Positions 17,802 to 26,115 of a stretch of 33,400 nucleotides of DNA are shown one piece after another. The stretch is from contig JAKSRH010000019.1 of NCBI GenBank assembly GCA_024403675.1, positions 1-33,400 on the forward strand, written 5' to 3'. Both the position numbers and the translations under genes were made by a program. The DNA is from Saccharofermentans sp. Its GTDB lineage: Bacteria; Bacillota; Clostridia; Saccharofermentanales; Saccharofermentanaceae. How positions within the stretch are numbered: the first letter of the stretch is position 1; the number at the start of each line of letters is the position of its first letter. The notes beneath the pieces are model-generated. The model saw only the letters and a list, made by a program, of their open reading frames with translations. It made no database searches and was not told where the DNA came from.

Positions 17802-18500
17802 ATGGATGAAGGCATAAGAATTAATAAATATCTCTCTTCTTCTGGCATGTGTTCCAGACGTGAAGCAGATGTAATTATCCAAAATGGCGACGTTACTGTA
17901 GATGGTAAAGTCGCTGAGAATGGTACACGCGTATTTGAAGGACAAGTTGTCCTTTATAAGGGTGAACCAGTTATCCCAAAGGAAGAGAAAATCTATATTG
18001 CTCTTCATAAACCACTTGGTATTACTTGCACAACAGATAGAAGAGATCCTGATAATATTATCGACTTTATCAGCATGGGAGATCGCATCTTCCCTATAGG
18101 TCGTCTCGACAAAAATTCATCTGGCTTAATTATCCTTACTAACGACGGCAGTATCGTAAACAAAGTTCTTCGAGCAGAAAATGGACACGAGAAAGAATAC
18201 GAAGTGCGTGTAGATAAGAAAATAGATCCTTCTTTTGAAAACAAAATGGAAAACGGCCTTCCTATTCTTGACCAGATAACACTTCCATGCGAAGTAGAAA
18301 TTACAGGACCTCACACATTTAAAATCATCCTTCATCAAGGTCTTAATAGACAAATCAGAAGGATGTGTGAGTATCTTGGATATAGGGTTGTAAAACTTCG
18401 CAGAATTCGATTCTTAAACATTCATCTCGGAAACCTTAAAGTGGGTGCACATAGACCACTAACTCGCGAAGAAATTAATGGTCTTACTGGCCGCTTGTAA
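17802..18500 (+). CDS. rluF: 23S rRNA pseudouridine synthase, RluF-like
   Basis: 232 aa. Residues 1-60 form an S4 RNA-binding domain (INKYLSSSGMCSRREAD). The synthase domain has the RsuA/RluB/E/F motif PIGRLDKNSSGL with catalytic Asp103 and the closing GLNRQIRRMCEYLGY. The segment GITCTTDRRDPDNIIDF resembles RluF, which modifies U2604 of E. coli 23S rRNA, more than RluB or RsuA; that sub-assignment is by recall and moderate. No good ribosome site precedes the ATG, so it likely depends on coupling to the kinase gene 6 bases upstream. The last 17 bases overlap the 3' end of the convergent LacZ-like gene. Confidence 0.88.
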   Translation: MDEGIRINKYLSSSGMCSRREADVIIQNGDVTVDGKVAENGTRVFEGQVVLYKGEPVIPKEEKIYIALHKPLGITCTTDRRDPDNIIDFISMGDRIFPIGRLDKNSSGLIILTNDGSIVNKVLRAENGHEKEYEVRVDKKIDPSFENKMENGLPILDQITLPCEVEITGPHTFKIILHQGLNRQIRRMCEYLGYRVVKLRRIRFLNIHLGNLKVGAHRPLTREEINGLTGRL

Positions 18501-21500
18501 GTTTAAGTACAAATGTATCTTTATATTCCACATTTTTCTTAAGTGGTAATGCACTGACATTTGTATCTGTACGCTCAATTTCCTTAGAACAGAAGTCTAA
18601 GAACAACTCACATGAGTCATTATTCATAAGTACTTCCTCATGGAGGCTACTATTCATCTGCTCTGGTGTATATGGAAGGATAGTAAAATCAAACTTAGTA
18701 CCCTTTCCTTCTCTTTCTACACGAATAGTGTTATTCATCTCATCAGAAAGCTTCATTGCTGCAGTATCTGTGTGAGAGCTGTTCTCTGCAGGTCTTGCAT
18801 ATGAGTGATAAATCTTATCTGTACCAGCTGCATAGAAACCAATCTTTGTCGCATTCTTACGATCATAATAAGATTCTCCTGGACCTCTACCGTACCAAGA
18901 ACAAAGGATACCATCTTTAGATACAGGAACACGAATTCCATAACGCACCATATCGTACTTAGGAGTAAACTTCAAAGTTACCTTTAATGTATCCTTTGTA
19001 GGAATCTCGTAAAGAACCAAAATATCGCCCTTCATAGCAAATGACTTGTACTTGGAAAGAATAGAAACAACTCCATCCTTCACACCATAGCTACATCCAG
19101 AAAAATCAAGAGAATTCTGAATATCTTCGTAGTCTGTCTCCTTGGAGAAAATTGTCTTAGCAAGTACAAAGCTTCTGTCAGTTCTATCAATATTAGAAGG
19201 ACAACGATAGAAGCTTGGAACAATACTTCCCTTAAGGAACTCTCTACCACCTACATTGATACCGCTAATAGCACCAGTTCTACGATCAAACATAATCTTG
19301 TAATTAATACCGCCAACATTAATGCTGTCTGGCATAGCAACTACATTTACTTCCTTGCTTTCCTCAGGGAGAATCTCTTCAACTACATCACCTAGTGCAA
19401 GTGCTGTCTCAACGTCGTCCTCACCACTTTCGAGTAGTCCCACTGTCTTATAAGTAAGCTTAGGATTAGCGCACTCATCTGCAATAACATCCTGGTAGAA
19501 TGCCATCTCATAGCCTTCATTAGCATAATATGTGTTAGAAGCTAACTTAAGTGTTACATCAAATACTATTTCGTGAGAAAGGGAATTGTTATACATAGCC
19601 TCGATATTGGCATTACCCTCACCCCATCCAGGCATCATGAAACGATCTACATCTACAGGGAATCTAAGATTACGCACACCATATGGTTCAATCTCAGGAA
19701 GGCTACCCTTACCCTGCATTACAGCTGTACCACCAATCAAAAGCTTCCACTCGAGATTCATCTCGTCAGTATATGCGAAAGGATGCTGGTTACGAAGTGT
19801 AAGTGCAAATGGATCTTCAGGTGAAGAATAAATACTAATATTCTGACACTGCTTCTTAACGTCATGATAAATAGGATGTGGCTTACGCTCACTATCTACT
19901 ACACCCTGTCCAATACAGCTATTTTCCTTACTCTTACCACCCACCAAGTCAGCATGGTGAATCCATTTATAATCTGCACTATCATCCTGGAAATGTGATC
20001 TACCAGGGATAGTCTCAAAAAGGTTACGACCAACCTTATTCTTCTCGAAAATAGTCTTACGATCAAGACAAAGATCCTGCCAAGGACCATAAACAACACC
20101 TGTCTCAGAAGGCATTGGATAAACATCAGACACCTGCATATCATAGTCAACACTACAATACCAAGGTCTTGTACCATCAATCTTATTACAATATGCCTTA
20201 ATCTTCACACAGTGCTTAGGATCATATTCGTAACTACTCATACCCCACATAATTACGGAAGGGTGATTCATTACAGTCTCTACATAGTCAGCAATAAGTG
20301 ACTTATCTGCAGATGCAATAACATAGAGTCCATACTGATCACAAAGATCAAGGAACTCTTCATTAAGAGGGAATCCCTGAGAAATAACGCCATTAATACC
20401 ACCACGCTTCATGAGGATAATATCGTGACGATATACATCTCTTGGCACAGTGATACCAGACTTAGGATCAAACTCATAGTACTTAACAAGATTAAGAGGA
20501 ATTGGAGTATCGTTAATACTGAACTTACCATTAGTAATAGTGGTTGTTCTAAAACCAAATCTTCTCTTCTTTACGCCAATAGTACGCTGTTCTGAGTCAA
20601 GCAATTCAATAATAAGATCGTACTGAATTGGTGTCGCATCAGTCCACTCAGCTACGTTAAGAGCAACAAACGTTGCCTTATCAGGGTTAGTTGTAAGCGA
20701 CTCCACTACACCACCTGGATTTTGCTGCATATTAAGATTAGCAAGTGGAAGCTTATAAGGATCATATTCTGATCTCGCCTCCATTACAGAAATCTTCACA
20801 TTATATGGCATTATAAAATCTGTGTGATTTGTAACATCAAAACTAACATCTACAAGGTAATCGTCTCTTGTAATCTTAGTAGTTGTCTGTCCCTTAGTAG
20901 TAGCAACTTCATTAATCTGCTCTACATAAGCTGCAGGAACCTTTTCTGTCTTAATTCTTAAGTGACTAAGCTCCAAAAGAGGCTCTGCCACAATATGAAT
21001 TGGACGGAAAATACCACTAAAACCATGGTTCATAATTCCCTTAAGAATATGACCATGTCTATCTCTATCCCATCTTCTAACAAGGATAGCAATAGTATTT
21101 ACACCTGGCTTACTAGAACCAGAAATAAGAAGCTTCTTATGAGTAAGAATAGAATGTGACTTTGTCTGAAGCTGTCCATTAAGATACACTTCAAAACTAC
21201 CACACACACCAGACACCTCGAGGTAAAGTGCACGATCAATATCTTCTGGTGAGAAAACCACGGTAGTTCTATAAATACCTACCTCATCGTCATCTGAATG
21301 TGTTGAATGGATAAGATACTTATCACTTACAGACTCTTCGCCACGCTTGGATATCTTCTCAAGTTCTTCTGGGTAGTTATAAAGAAGATCCTGTGGCAAA
21401 CCATATCCTTCAGTCTGCCAAGTAGATGGCACATTAATAAGATCCCAATCAGAATCATCAAAGCCACTGCCCTCGAATCCAAAAGGAATTTCTCCCTCAT

Positions 21501-21645
21501 TATTAGCCAAGAAAAAAGACCATGTAGAGATTTCTCTTACATATGGAGAATCAGGATTTCCAAACTCTGGAAGTTTCCTGCTGCTATAAATTTTGTCAAA
21601 GGATTCATATGGCATGAATCCGCTATTTCCGTATTGAAAGTCCAT
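18484..21645 (-). CDS. LacZ-architecture GH2 protein with eroded active site (candidate pseudoenzyme)
   Basis: 1053 aa, full length for a large GH2 beta-galactosidase. The five-domain order is visible: sugar-binding domain (FDDSDWDLINVPSTWQTEGYG, VYLNGQ, GIFRPIHIVAEP), Ig-like domain, TIM barrel (EFLDLCDQYGLYV, MNHPSVIMW), second Ig-like domain after KPHPIYHDVKKQCQNI, and the small-chain region (WYGRGPGESYYDRK, PYTPEQMN). Key motifs do not match: where active LacZ has W-x-L-G-N-E, this has W467-G-M-S-S-Y472-E473; the RHEH metal/substrate stretch reads YYEFD; SHYP reads QGFP; CEYAHAMGN is not recognisable (nearest LFETIPG). No signal peptide. Either a different specificity or a non-catalytic sugar-binding protein. 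Start has AAGGGTAG upstream. Coding frame is intact, so it is not a decayed gene. Confidence 0.85.
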   Translation of the reverse strand: MDFQYGNSGFMPYESFDKIYSSRKLPEFGNPDSPYVREISTWSFFLANNEGEIPFGFEGSGFDDSDWDLINVPSTWQTEGYGLPQDLLYNYPEELEKISKRGEESVSDKYLIHSTHSDDDEVGIYRTTVVFSPEDIDRALYLEVSGVCGSFEVYLNGQLQTKSHSILTHKKLLISGSSKPGVNTIAILVRRWDRDRHGHILKGIMNHGFSGIFRPIHIVAEPLLELSHLRIKTEKVPAAYVEQINEVATTKGQTTTKITRDDYLVDVSFDVTNHTDFIMPYNVKISVMEARSEYDPYKLPLANLNMQQNPGGVVESLTTNPDKATFVALNVAEWTDATPIQYDLIIELLDSEQRTIGVKKRRFGFRTTTITNGKFSINDTPIPLNLVKYYEFDPKSGITVPRDVYRHDIILMKRGGINGVISQGFPLNEEFLDLCDQYGLYVIASADKSLIADYVETVMNHPSVIMWGMSSYEYDPKHCVKIKAYCNKIDGTRPWYCSVDYDMQVSDVYPMPSETGVVYGPWQDLCLDRKTIFEKNKVGRNLFETIPGRSHFQDDSADYKWIHHADLVGGKSKENSCIGQGVVDSERKPHPIYHDVKKQCQNISIYSSPEDPFALTLRNQHPFAYTDEMNLEWKLLIGGTAVMQGKGSLPEIEPYGVRNLRFPVDVDRFMMPGWGEGNANIEAMYNNSLSHEIVFDVTLKLASNTYYANEGYEMAFYQDVIADECANPKLTYKTVGLLESGEDDVETALALGDVVEEILPEESKEVNVVAMPDSINVGGINYKIMFDRRTGAISGINVGGREFLKGSIVPSFYRCPSNIDRTDRSFVLAKTIFSKETDYEDIQNSLDFSGCSYGVKDGVVSILSKYKSFAMKGDILVLYEIPTKDTLKVTLKFTPKYDMVRYGIRVPVSKDGILCSWYGRGPGESYYDRKNATKIGFYAAGTDKIYHSYARPAENSSHTDTAAMKLSDEMNNTIRVEREGKGTKFDFTILPYTPEQMNSSLHEEVLMNNDSCELFLDFCSKEIERTDTNVSALPLKKNVEYKDTFVLKLTSGQ

Positions 21646-21660
21646 AGTACTACCCTTAAA

Positions 21661-21682
21661 TACAATAATATATTTTATTGTA
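21661..21682. promoter_or_regulatory. Inverted repeat just upstream of the LacZ-like gene
   Basis: TACAATA (21661-21667) and TATTGTA (21676-21682) with an 8-base AT spacer, ending 16-37 bases before the ATG at 21645. A position where a repressor could act, but the region is AT-rich and chance is possible. Confidence 0.3.
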
Positions 21683-21763
21683 ACATGAGTTATACGCTAC
21701 CTAGGTTGCAGCGATATTACAAATTATAGGACTTTTCTTAACCTTAATTGCGGGATTTATTGG

Positions 21764-22636
21764 TTAATCGCGAGGTTCGCGACCTTCTTTAAAGATTGTC
21801 ATCATCTCATTTGTAAGGCTTAACTGATCTGGCTGAAGAACAACCTCTTCTCTATACTTCCATTCAGCTACTGAAAGTTCTGACTCATCTCTATGAATAG
21901 TCAAATCACCATCTGCTTCACAAAAGAAACCTGCCAAAAGGTCATCAACTACACCCCATGGCTGAGACTTATAGTAACGAAGATTTTTAACCTTAATTCC
22001 TGTCTCCTCCATTACTTCACGAGCAACAGTCTCTTCTAATGTCTCACCAATTTCTGTAAAGCCTGCAACCAATGCATAGTAACCGATACCAGAGTTGTAC
22101 TTAGTAAGAAGAATTCTATCTTTGTCAGGTGTCTCGCCTCTAGCTATAACTGCCGTAATAACAGCAGGAACCACACGAGGATAAATAGTATAACCACACT
22201 CAGGACAAACTATAGCTCTTTCCTTAGTGGAATGCTCTGTTAGATGTCCACAGCGGCCACAAAACTTGTTATTAATGTACCAAGAAGCAAGTTGCTTTGC
22301 GGTAAACACCTCGAAAATACTCTTCTTAGCAACATCTTTCTCTGCACGCAAAGCTCTTACCTTAGAGTAAAAGTACCCATCAGGAATTACCACATCATCC
22401 TGGGCAAGGAAAAACTTATCCTCATCCATGGAGTAAAGATAAGTAAGATTAGTAAGTCCTTCAGTAAACTCTGAAAGTCTTGGGAAAATCTTACGATTAG
22501 AACCATCTACCTCAGGGTCCTTTTTCACAAGAATCTCACCTGCTTTATTAAAAACAACAATCAAAGCTTCACTATCAGGTGTAGCCTCAGGCATATATGT
22601 ATTCTTAAGTTTATGTGGGTAAATATCCTGAATCAT
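21764..22636 (-). CDS. nudC: NADH pyrophosphatase / NAD-cap Nudix hydrolase NudC-like
   Basis: 290 aa. Cleaves NAD(H), and in studied NudC proteins removes NAD caps from RNA. A zinc ribbon (CGRCG ... CPECGYTIYPR) near residues 122-145 is followed by the Nudix box GFTEIGETLEETVAREVMEE, complete in its REVMEET core. The NudC-specific signature SQPWPFPxS appears only partly, as SQPWGVVDD, so substrate choice may differ. The first ~110 residues are the usual less conserved NudC N-terminal domain. It starts 9 bases after the DAHP synthase stop, with TAAGGAG ahead of the ATG, and is probably co-transcribed with it. Confidence 0.9.
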   Translation of the reverse strand: MIQDIYPHKLKNTYMPEATPDSEALIVVFNKAGEILVKKDPEVDGSNRKIFPRLSEFTEGLTNLTYLYSMDEDKFFLAQDDVVIPDGYFYSKVRALRAEKDVAKKSIFEVFTAKQLASWYINNKFCGRCGHLTEHSTKERAIVCPECGYTIYPRVVPAVITAVIARGETPDKDRILLTKYNSGIGYYALVAGFTEIGETLEETVAREVMEETGIKVKNLRYYKSQPWGVVDDLLAGFFCEADGDLTIHRDESELSVAEWKYREEVVLQPDQLSLTNEMMTIFKEGREPRD

Positions 22637-22645
22637 GAATACTCC

Positions 22646-23683
22646 TTAGAGAAGGTCTGCGAGATCAAGAATTAAGCGCTCTGTCTTTTCCCAACCAAGA
22701 CATGGGTCAGTAATAGACTTACCATAGATGCCTTCACCAATCTTCTGGCAACCATCCTCGATATAGCTCTCAATCATAAGACCCTTTACCATCTTGGAAA
22801 TGTCTGGGTTATTACGACGGCTATGAAGAATATCCTTAGAAATTCTAATCTGCTCTAAATATCTCTTTCCAGAGTTATTATGGTTTGTATCAACGATAAC
22901 TGTAGGATTTACGAGATCAGTATTCTTCATGTAAAGCTCATATACAGTCTCCAAATCCTCATAGTGATAGTTAGGATGGCTGTGACCTAAGTGATCCACA
23001 TAACCACGTAAAATAGCGTGTGCAAGTGGGTTACCATTAGTCTTAACTTCCCATCCTCTATAGATAAACTTCTGTGCACTCTGTGCAGCAGAAATAGAGT
23101 TCATCATAACGGAGAAATCACCTGCTGTAGGATTCTTCATACCTGCAGGAATACCAACACCAGAAGCTACAATTCTGTGCTCCTGATCCTCTACAGAACG
23201 AGCACCTACTGCAATATAGCTAAGGATATCCGAAAGATATCTGTGGTTAGAAGGATAAAGCATCTCCTCTGCGCAAGTAAAACCTGTCTCCTTAATAACA
23301 CGTGTATGCATAGCACGGATAGCTACGATACCAGCTAAGAGATCCTCTTCCTTATTAGTGTCTGGCTGGTGAAGCATTCCCTTATAGCCAACACCCTTTG
23401 TACGAGGCTTATTAGTATATACACGAGGAATAATAAAAATCTTATCCTTTACCTTCTCACTAACACTAGCAAGACGAGTCATGTAATCCATAACTGCATC
23501 TTCATTGTCTGCAGAACATGGTCCAATGATAAGAAGAAATCTGTCATCCTTTCCTTCAAAGATCTTAGCAATCTGAGCATCTCGCTCTTCTTTAATTGCC
23601 TTAAGCTTGTCATCCAAAGGGTACATTTCCTTGATATCCTTAGGAATAGGAAGCTTTCTTATAAATTCCATCTGCATATCCAT
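22646..23683 (-). CDS. aroF: 3-deoxy-7-phosphoheptulonate (DAHP) synthase, class I
   Basis: First step of the shikimate pathway: phosphoenolpyruvate plus erythrose-4-phosphate to DAHP, in the cytoplasm. 345 aa, the size of the E. coli AroF/G/H type. Motifs: LLIIGPCSADNEDAV, PRVYTNKPRTKGVGYKG (substrate phosphate binding), RSVEDQEHR, NPTAGDFSVMMNSI, and metal-binding DTNHNNSGK. Which of the three feedback types it is cannot be told; the symbol is the generic one. AAGGAG lies 8 bases before the first ATG of a MDMQM start, and MDM/MQM alternatives are less well placed. Separated from tig by a terminator-like hairpin. Confidence 0.93.
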   Translation of the reverse strand: MDMQMEFIRKLPIPKDIKEMYPLDDKLKAIKEERDAQIAKIFEGKDDRFLLIIGPCSADNEDAVMDYMTRLASVSEKVKDKIFIIPRVYTNKPRTKGVGYKGMLHQPDTNKEEDLLAGIVAIRAMHTRVIKETGFTCAEEMLYPSNHRYLSDILSYIAVGARSVEDQEHRIVASGVGIPAGMKNPTAGDFSVMMNSISAAQSAQKFIYRGWEVKTNGNPLAHAILRGYVDHLGHSHPNYHYEDLETVYELYMKNTDLVNPTVIVDTNHNNSGKRYLEQIRISKDILHSRRNNPDISKMVKGLMIESYIEDGCQKIGEGIYGKSITDPCLGWEKTERLILDLADLL

Positions 23684-23707
23684 ATGTATATTTCTCCTTA
23701 AATGAAA

Positions 23708-23732
23708 GAGGGACTACTATCAGCAGTCCCTC
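23708..23732 (-). terminator. Terminator-like hairpin after trigger factor
   Basis: Arms GAGGGACT (23708-23715) and AGTCCCTC (23725-23732), nine-base loop. On the minus strand the tail is TTTCATTT, a weak U-tract, so termination may be partial and let some transcription into aroF. Confidence 0.65.
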
Positions 23733-23767
23733 GTGATAATTGATGTAAGATCTAAAACTTGCAGGAA

Positions 23768-25075
23768 TTACTCAGCGTCTGCCTCTGCTGCCTTTGGAGC
23801 TGTCTTAACTGCCTTCTCAGCAAGATACTCAACTGTCTTACGGCTTACGATACCCTCTGTAATCATTGGGTTATTCTCACCGATAGCCTTCTTGAGGTCT
23901 TCCTTATCCATCTGGTAAGCAGTAGCCATTGACTCGATTTCCTTATCATACTCCTCAGCTGTGGACTCAATCTTGAGCTCCTTAGCGATAGCATCGATAA
24001 CGAGGTTGTTCTTTACTCTAACCTCAGCCATTGGCTTCATGGACTCCTTGAACTGCTCGATTGTCTGACCCATGTACTGGAGATACATCTGGAGCTGAAT
24101 ACCCTGCTGCTCCATTCTTGCAGCCTGCTCATTTGTCATGTTGTCCATCTCTGTGAGGATCATAGCCTCAGGAATCTCAACTGTAGCGTTCTCAGCAACT
24201 GCTGTAACTACCTCATTAAGGAATGCATTCTCAGCGATTCTCTTAGCGGACTCTTCCTGATTCTTCTTGATATCAGCCTTAAGCTCATCAAGTGTATCGA
24301 ACTCGGAAACATCCTTTACAAACTCATCATCAAGCTCTGGGAGAACCTCAGCCTTAATGTTGTGAATCTTAACCTCGAAGGAAGCAACTGCACCCTTAAG
24401 CTCCTCAGCGTGATAATCCTCTGGGAACTTAACGTCAATTGTGAACTCCTCACCGATGTCATGACCAACAATAGCCTCTTCAAAACCTGGGATGAAGGAG
24501 TGGGAACCAATCTTAAGGTTGTAGTTCTCGCCCTTACCGCCTTCGAAAGCAACACCATCCTTGAAGCCCTCGTAATCAATGATTACTGTATCGCCTTCCT
24601 GTACGGATCTACCCTCTACGTTCTCAAGAGAAGAATTTCTCTTTCTCATGGACTCGAGCTCGTTCATAACAGTCTCATCTGTAACTTCGTTCTGGGAATA
24701 TGGAACCTCAACCCCCTCGTACTGACCAAGAGTAACCTCTGGCTTAACAGTAACGATGAGCTTGTACTTCATACCATTCTCATCAATAGACTCAACATCG
24801 AGGTCAGGACGAGCAACAACCTGAAGGTCATGCTCCTTAACTGCTGCCTGGTAAGCTGGGTTAACGATCTCGTCGATAGCATCCTCATAAAGAACACCCT
24901 CACCGTAGTACTTAACTACGAGCTGATATGGAACCTTACCCTTACGGAAACCAGGAACCTGGAATCTGTTCTTGTTCTTCTTATAAGAAGCCTGAAGTGC
25001 TGCGTTAAACTCCTCTCTTGTAGCCTCGAGAGAGATAGCTACCTGGCTCTTTTCCAATTTCTCAATGTTAGACAT
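23768..25075 (-). CDS. tig: Trigger factor, ribosome-associated chaperone
   Basis: Binds near the ribosome exit tunnel and shields nascent chains. 435 aa, normal. The ribosome-docking signature GFRKGKVP occurs near residue 43, the FKBP-type prolyl isomerase domain spans ~150-245 (GDTVIIDYEGF, GSHSFIPGFEEAIVGH), and the helical C-terminal arms run to ~420, followed by a short Ala/Glu tail. AAGGAG precedes the ATG at 25075. clpP and clpX do not follow, unlike in many Firmicutes; a hairpin and aroF do. Confidence 0.97.
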   Translation of the reverse strand: MSNIEKLEKSQVAISLEATREEFNAALQASYKKNKNRFQVPGFRKGKVPYQLVVKYYGEGVLYEDAIDEIVNPAYQAAVKEHDLQVVARPDLDVESIDENGMKYKLIVTVKPEVTLGQYEGVEVPYSQNEVTDETVMNELESMRKRNSSLENVEGRSVQEGDTVIIDYEGFKDGVAFEGGKGENYNLKIGSHSFIPGFEEAIVGHDIGEEFTIDVKFPEDYHAEELKGAVASFEVKIHNIKAEVLPELDDEFVKDVSEFDTLDELKADIKKNQEESAKRIAENAFLNEVVTAVAENATVEIPEAMILTEMDNMTNEQAARMEQQGIQLQMYLQYMGQTIEQFKESMKPMAEVRVKNNLVIDAIAKELKIESTAEEYDKEIESMATAYQMDKEDLKKAIGENNPMITEGIVSRKTVEYLAEKAVKTAPKAAEADAE

Positions 25076-25096
25076 ATATATTCTCCTTAAGTAATT

Positions 25097-25124
25097 AAAA
25101 TATAATACATATATAAATAGCCAA
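25097..25124 (-). promoter_or_regulatory. Probable promoter of trigger factor
   Basis: Minus-strand -35 TTGGCT (25119-25124), 16-base spacer, -10 TATTTT (25097-25102); the surroundings are very AT-rich, so alternatives exist. Confidence 0.4.
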
Positions 25125-25189
25125 AAGATTTTAGCACATGAGACCCCTTATATGCAACGGATTATGCCCTAAAATACTAATAAAACAAG

Positions 25190-25219
25190 AAAAAAGCTGT
25201 CGATTACTCGACAGCTTTG
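25190..25219 (-). terminator. Terminator of tRNA-Arg
   Basis: Stem AAAGCTGTCGA / TCGACAGCTTT with a 4-base loop; on the minus strand it runs into TTTTTT. It begins 5 bases after the encoded CCA. Confidence 0.9.
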
Positions 25220-25223
25220 CTAT

Positions 25224-25300
25224 TGGCGCGCCTGGCAGAGATCGAATCCACAACCTTCTGATCCGTAGTCAGACACTCTATCCAGTTGAGCTACAGGCGC
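25224..25300 (-). tRNA. tRNA-Arg (anticodon ACG)
   Basis: 77 bases including an encoded CCA. Acceptor stem GCGCCTG / CAGGCGC, D arm GCTC...GAGT, anticodon stem TCTGA / TCAGA with loop CTACGGA (anticodon at 25264-25266, ACG, read as ICG for CGU/CGC/CGA), T arm GTGGA-TTCGATC-TCTGC with two G-U pairs, discriminator G. A single-gene transcript with its own promoter and terminator. Confidence 0.97.
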
Positions 25301-25317
25301 ATTTCTTAAGCTCAATA

Positions 25318-25346
25318 ATATTAGTACAGGTTAAGTTGATTGTCAA
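25318..25346 (-). promoter_or_regulatory. Promoter of tRNA-Arg
   Basis: Consensus -35 TTGACA (25341-25346), 17-base spacer, -10 TAATAT (25318-25323), 18 bases before the mature tRNA 5' end. Confidence 0.75.
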
Positions 25347-25364
25347 CAACATTTTGTATAAAAT
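25336..25364 (+). promoter_or_regulatory. Promoter of the tyrosine phosphatase gene
   Basis: -35 TTGATT (25336-25341), 17-base spacer, -10 TAAAAT (25359-25364, five of six bases). The -35 shares one base with the -35 of the opposite tRNA promoter. Predicted transcription start is 25370-25372, at the ATG itself. Confidence 0.6.
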
Positions 25365-25371
25365 CATACCC

Positions 25372-26115
25372 ATGAATAACTATAACCCAGATACACAAAG
25401 ACTTTATTTCGATAACCTCATTAACTGCCGCGACTTAGGTCAAATGCCACTTAGTAGCGGAAACCTTTTTGTATCTCACAAAATTCTTAGAAGCGGTTCC
25501 CCTTCCCTTGCCACACAAAAGGCGCATGATTTACTTGTTGAATATGGGGTTAACTGCGTTATTGACCTTCGTTCTGAAACTGAATTTAAAAACTACGGTA
25601 ACCCATTTGCAGATGATGGCGTAACTAACTTTTATAATATATCCCTTTTCGTCGGTGACCCTGACACAGACGAAGACCCTACTATGGTTTTCTTGCGTAC
25701 CCATCCCCTTGGTGATTTCTATGTAATCATGCTAAATGAGCTTGGTAAAAACATCGTAGAAGTGCTACGTAAAATCATTGCTAACAAAGACGGCGTTACC
25801 CTTTTCCACTGTGCTCACGGTAAAGACAGAACAGGTGTTATCGCAGCTATTTTGTATCTTATCGCAGGAGCATCAAGAGAAGATATTGTACTTAATTACA
25901 AGGTGTCTTATGAGTATGCCAAAGACTTCCTTGGACCTCTAGTAGAGGCACGTGAAGAAGAGATGAAACACACTCTAAAATCTGATGCAATTAATATGGA
26001 GATCTTCTTGGATTATGTCCAAAGTAAATATAACGGTGACATCACTATTTTCCTTAAAGAAAATGGCATGACAGATAGCGAGATAAATGAACTTAAAGCT
26101 CTTTGCTTAGGTTAA
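25372..26115 (+). CDS. Tyrosine-protein phosphatase (CX5R, Y_phosphatase3 type)
   Basis: 247 aa. Dephosphorylates phosphotyrosine or a small phosphorylated substrate in the cytoplasm. Active-site P-loop FHCAHGKDRTG with nucleophile Cys147 and the Arg six residues on. N-terminal NCRDLGQMPL and CVIDLRSETEF are the usual strand and turn of this bacterial family (LipA/IphP-like), whose members may also act on phosphoinositides. The open frame goes upstream through the tRNA gene, so the ATG at 25372 is chosen because it directly follows the promoter; there is no ribosome binding site before it, suggesting a leaderless mRNA. Its last 23 bases overlap the end of the convergent lipoprotein gene. Confidence 0.88.
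   Translation: MNNYNPDTQRLYFDNLINCRDLGQMPLSSGNLFVSHKILRSGSPSLATQKAHDLLVEYGVNCVIDLRSETEFKNYGNPFADDGVTNFYNISLFVGDPDTDEDPTMVFLRTHPLGDFYVIMLNELGKNIVEVLRKIIANKDGVTLFHCAHGKDRTGVIAAILYLIAGASREDIVLNYKVSYEYAKDFLGPLVEAREEEMKHTLKSDAINMEIFLDYVQSKYNGDITIFLKENGMTDSEINELKALCLG

Noticed and set aside
17289..18008. 239-codon minus-strand frame across the kinase and rluF
   Set aside because: Runs antisense across two well-supported genes and has no motif.
21768..21782. TCGCGA-GGT-TCGCGA hairpin at the end of nudC as a terminator
   Set aside because: The stem is inside the last codons and no U-tract follows on the minus strand.
25138..25371. Upstream extension of the phosphatase frame to 25138
   Set aside because: It would run through the terminator and the tRNA-Arg gene on the other strand and has no ribosome site; the promoter lies at 25336-25364.
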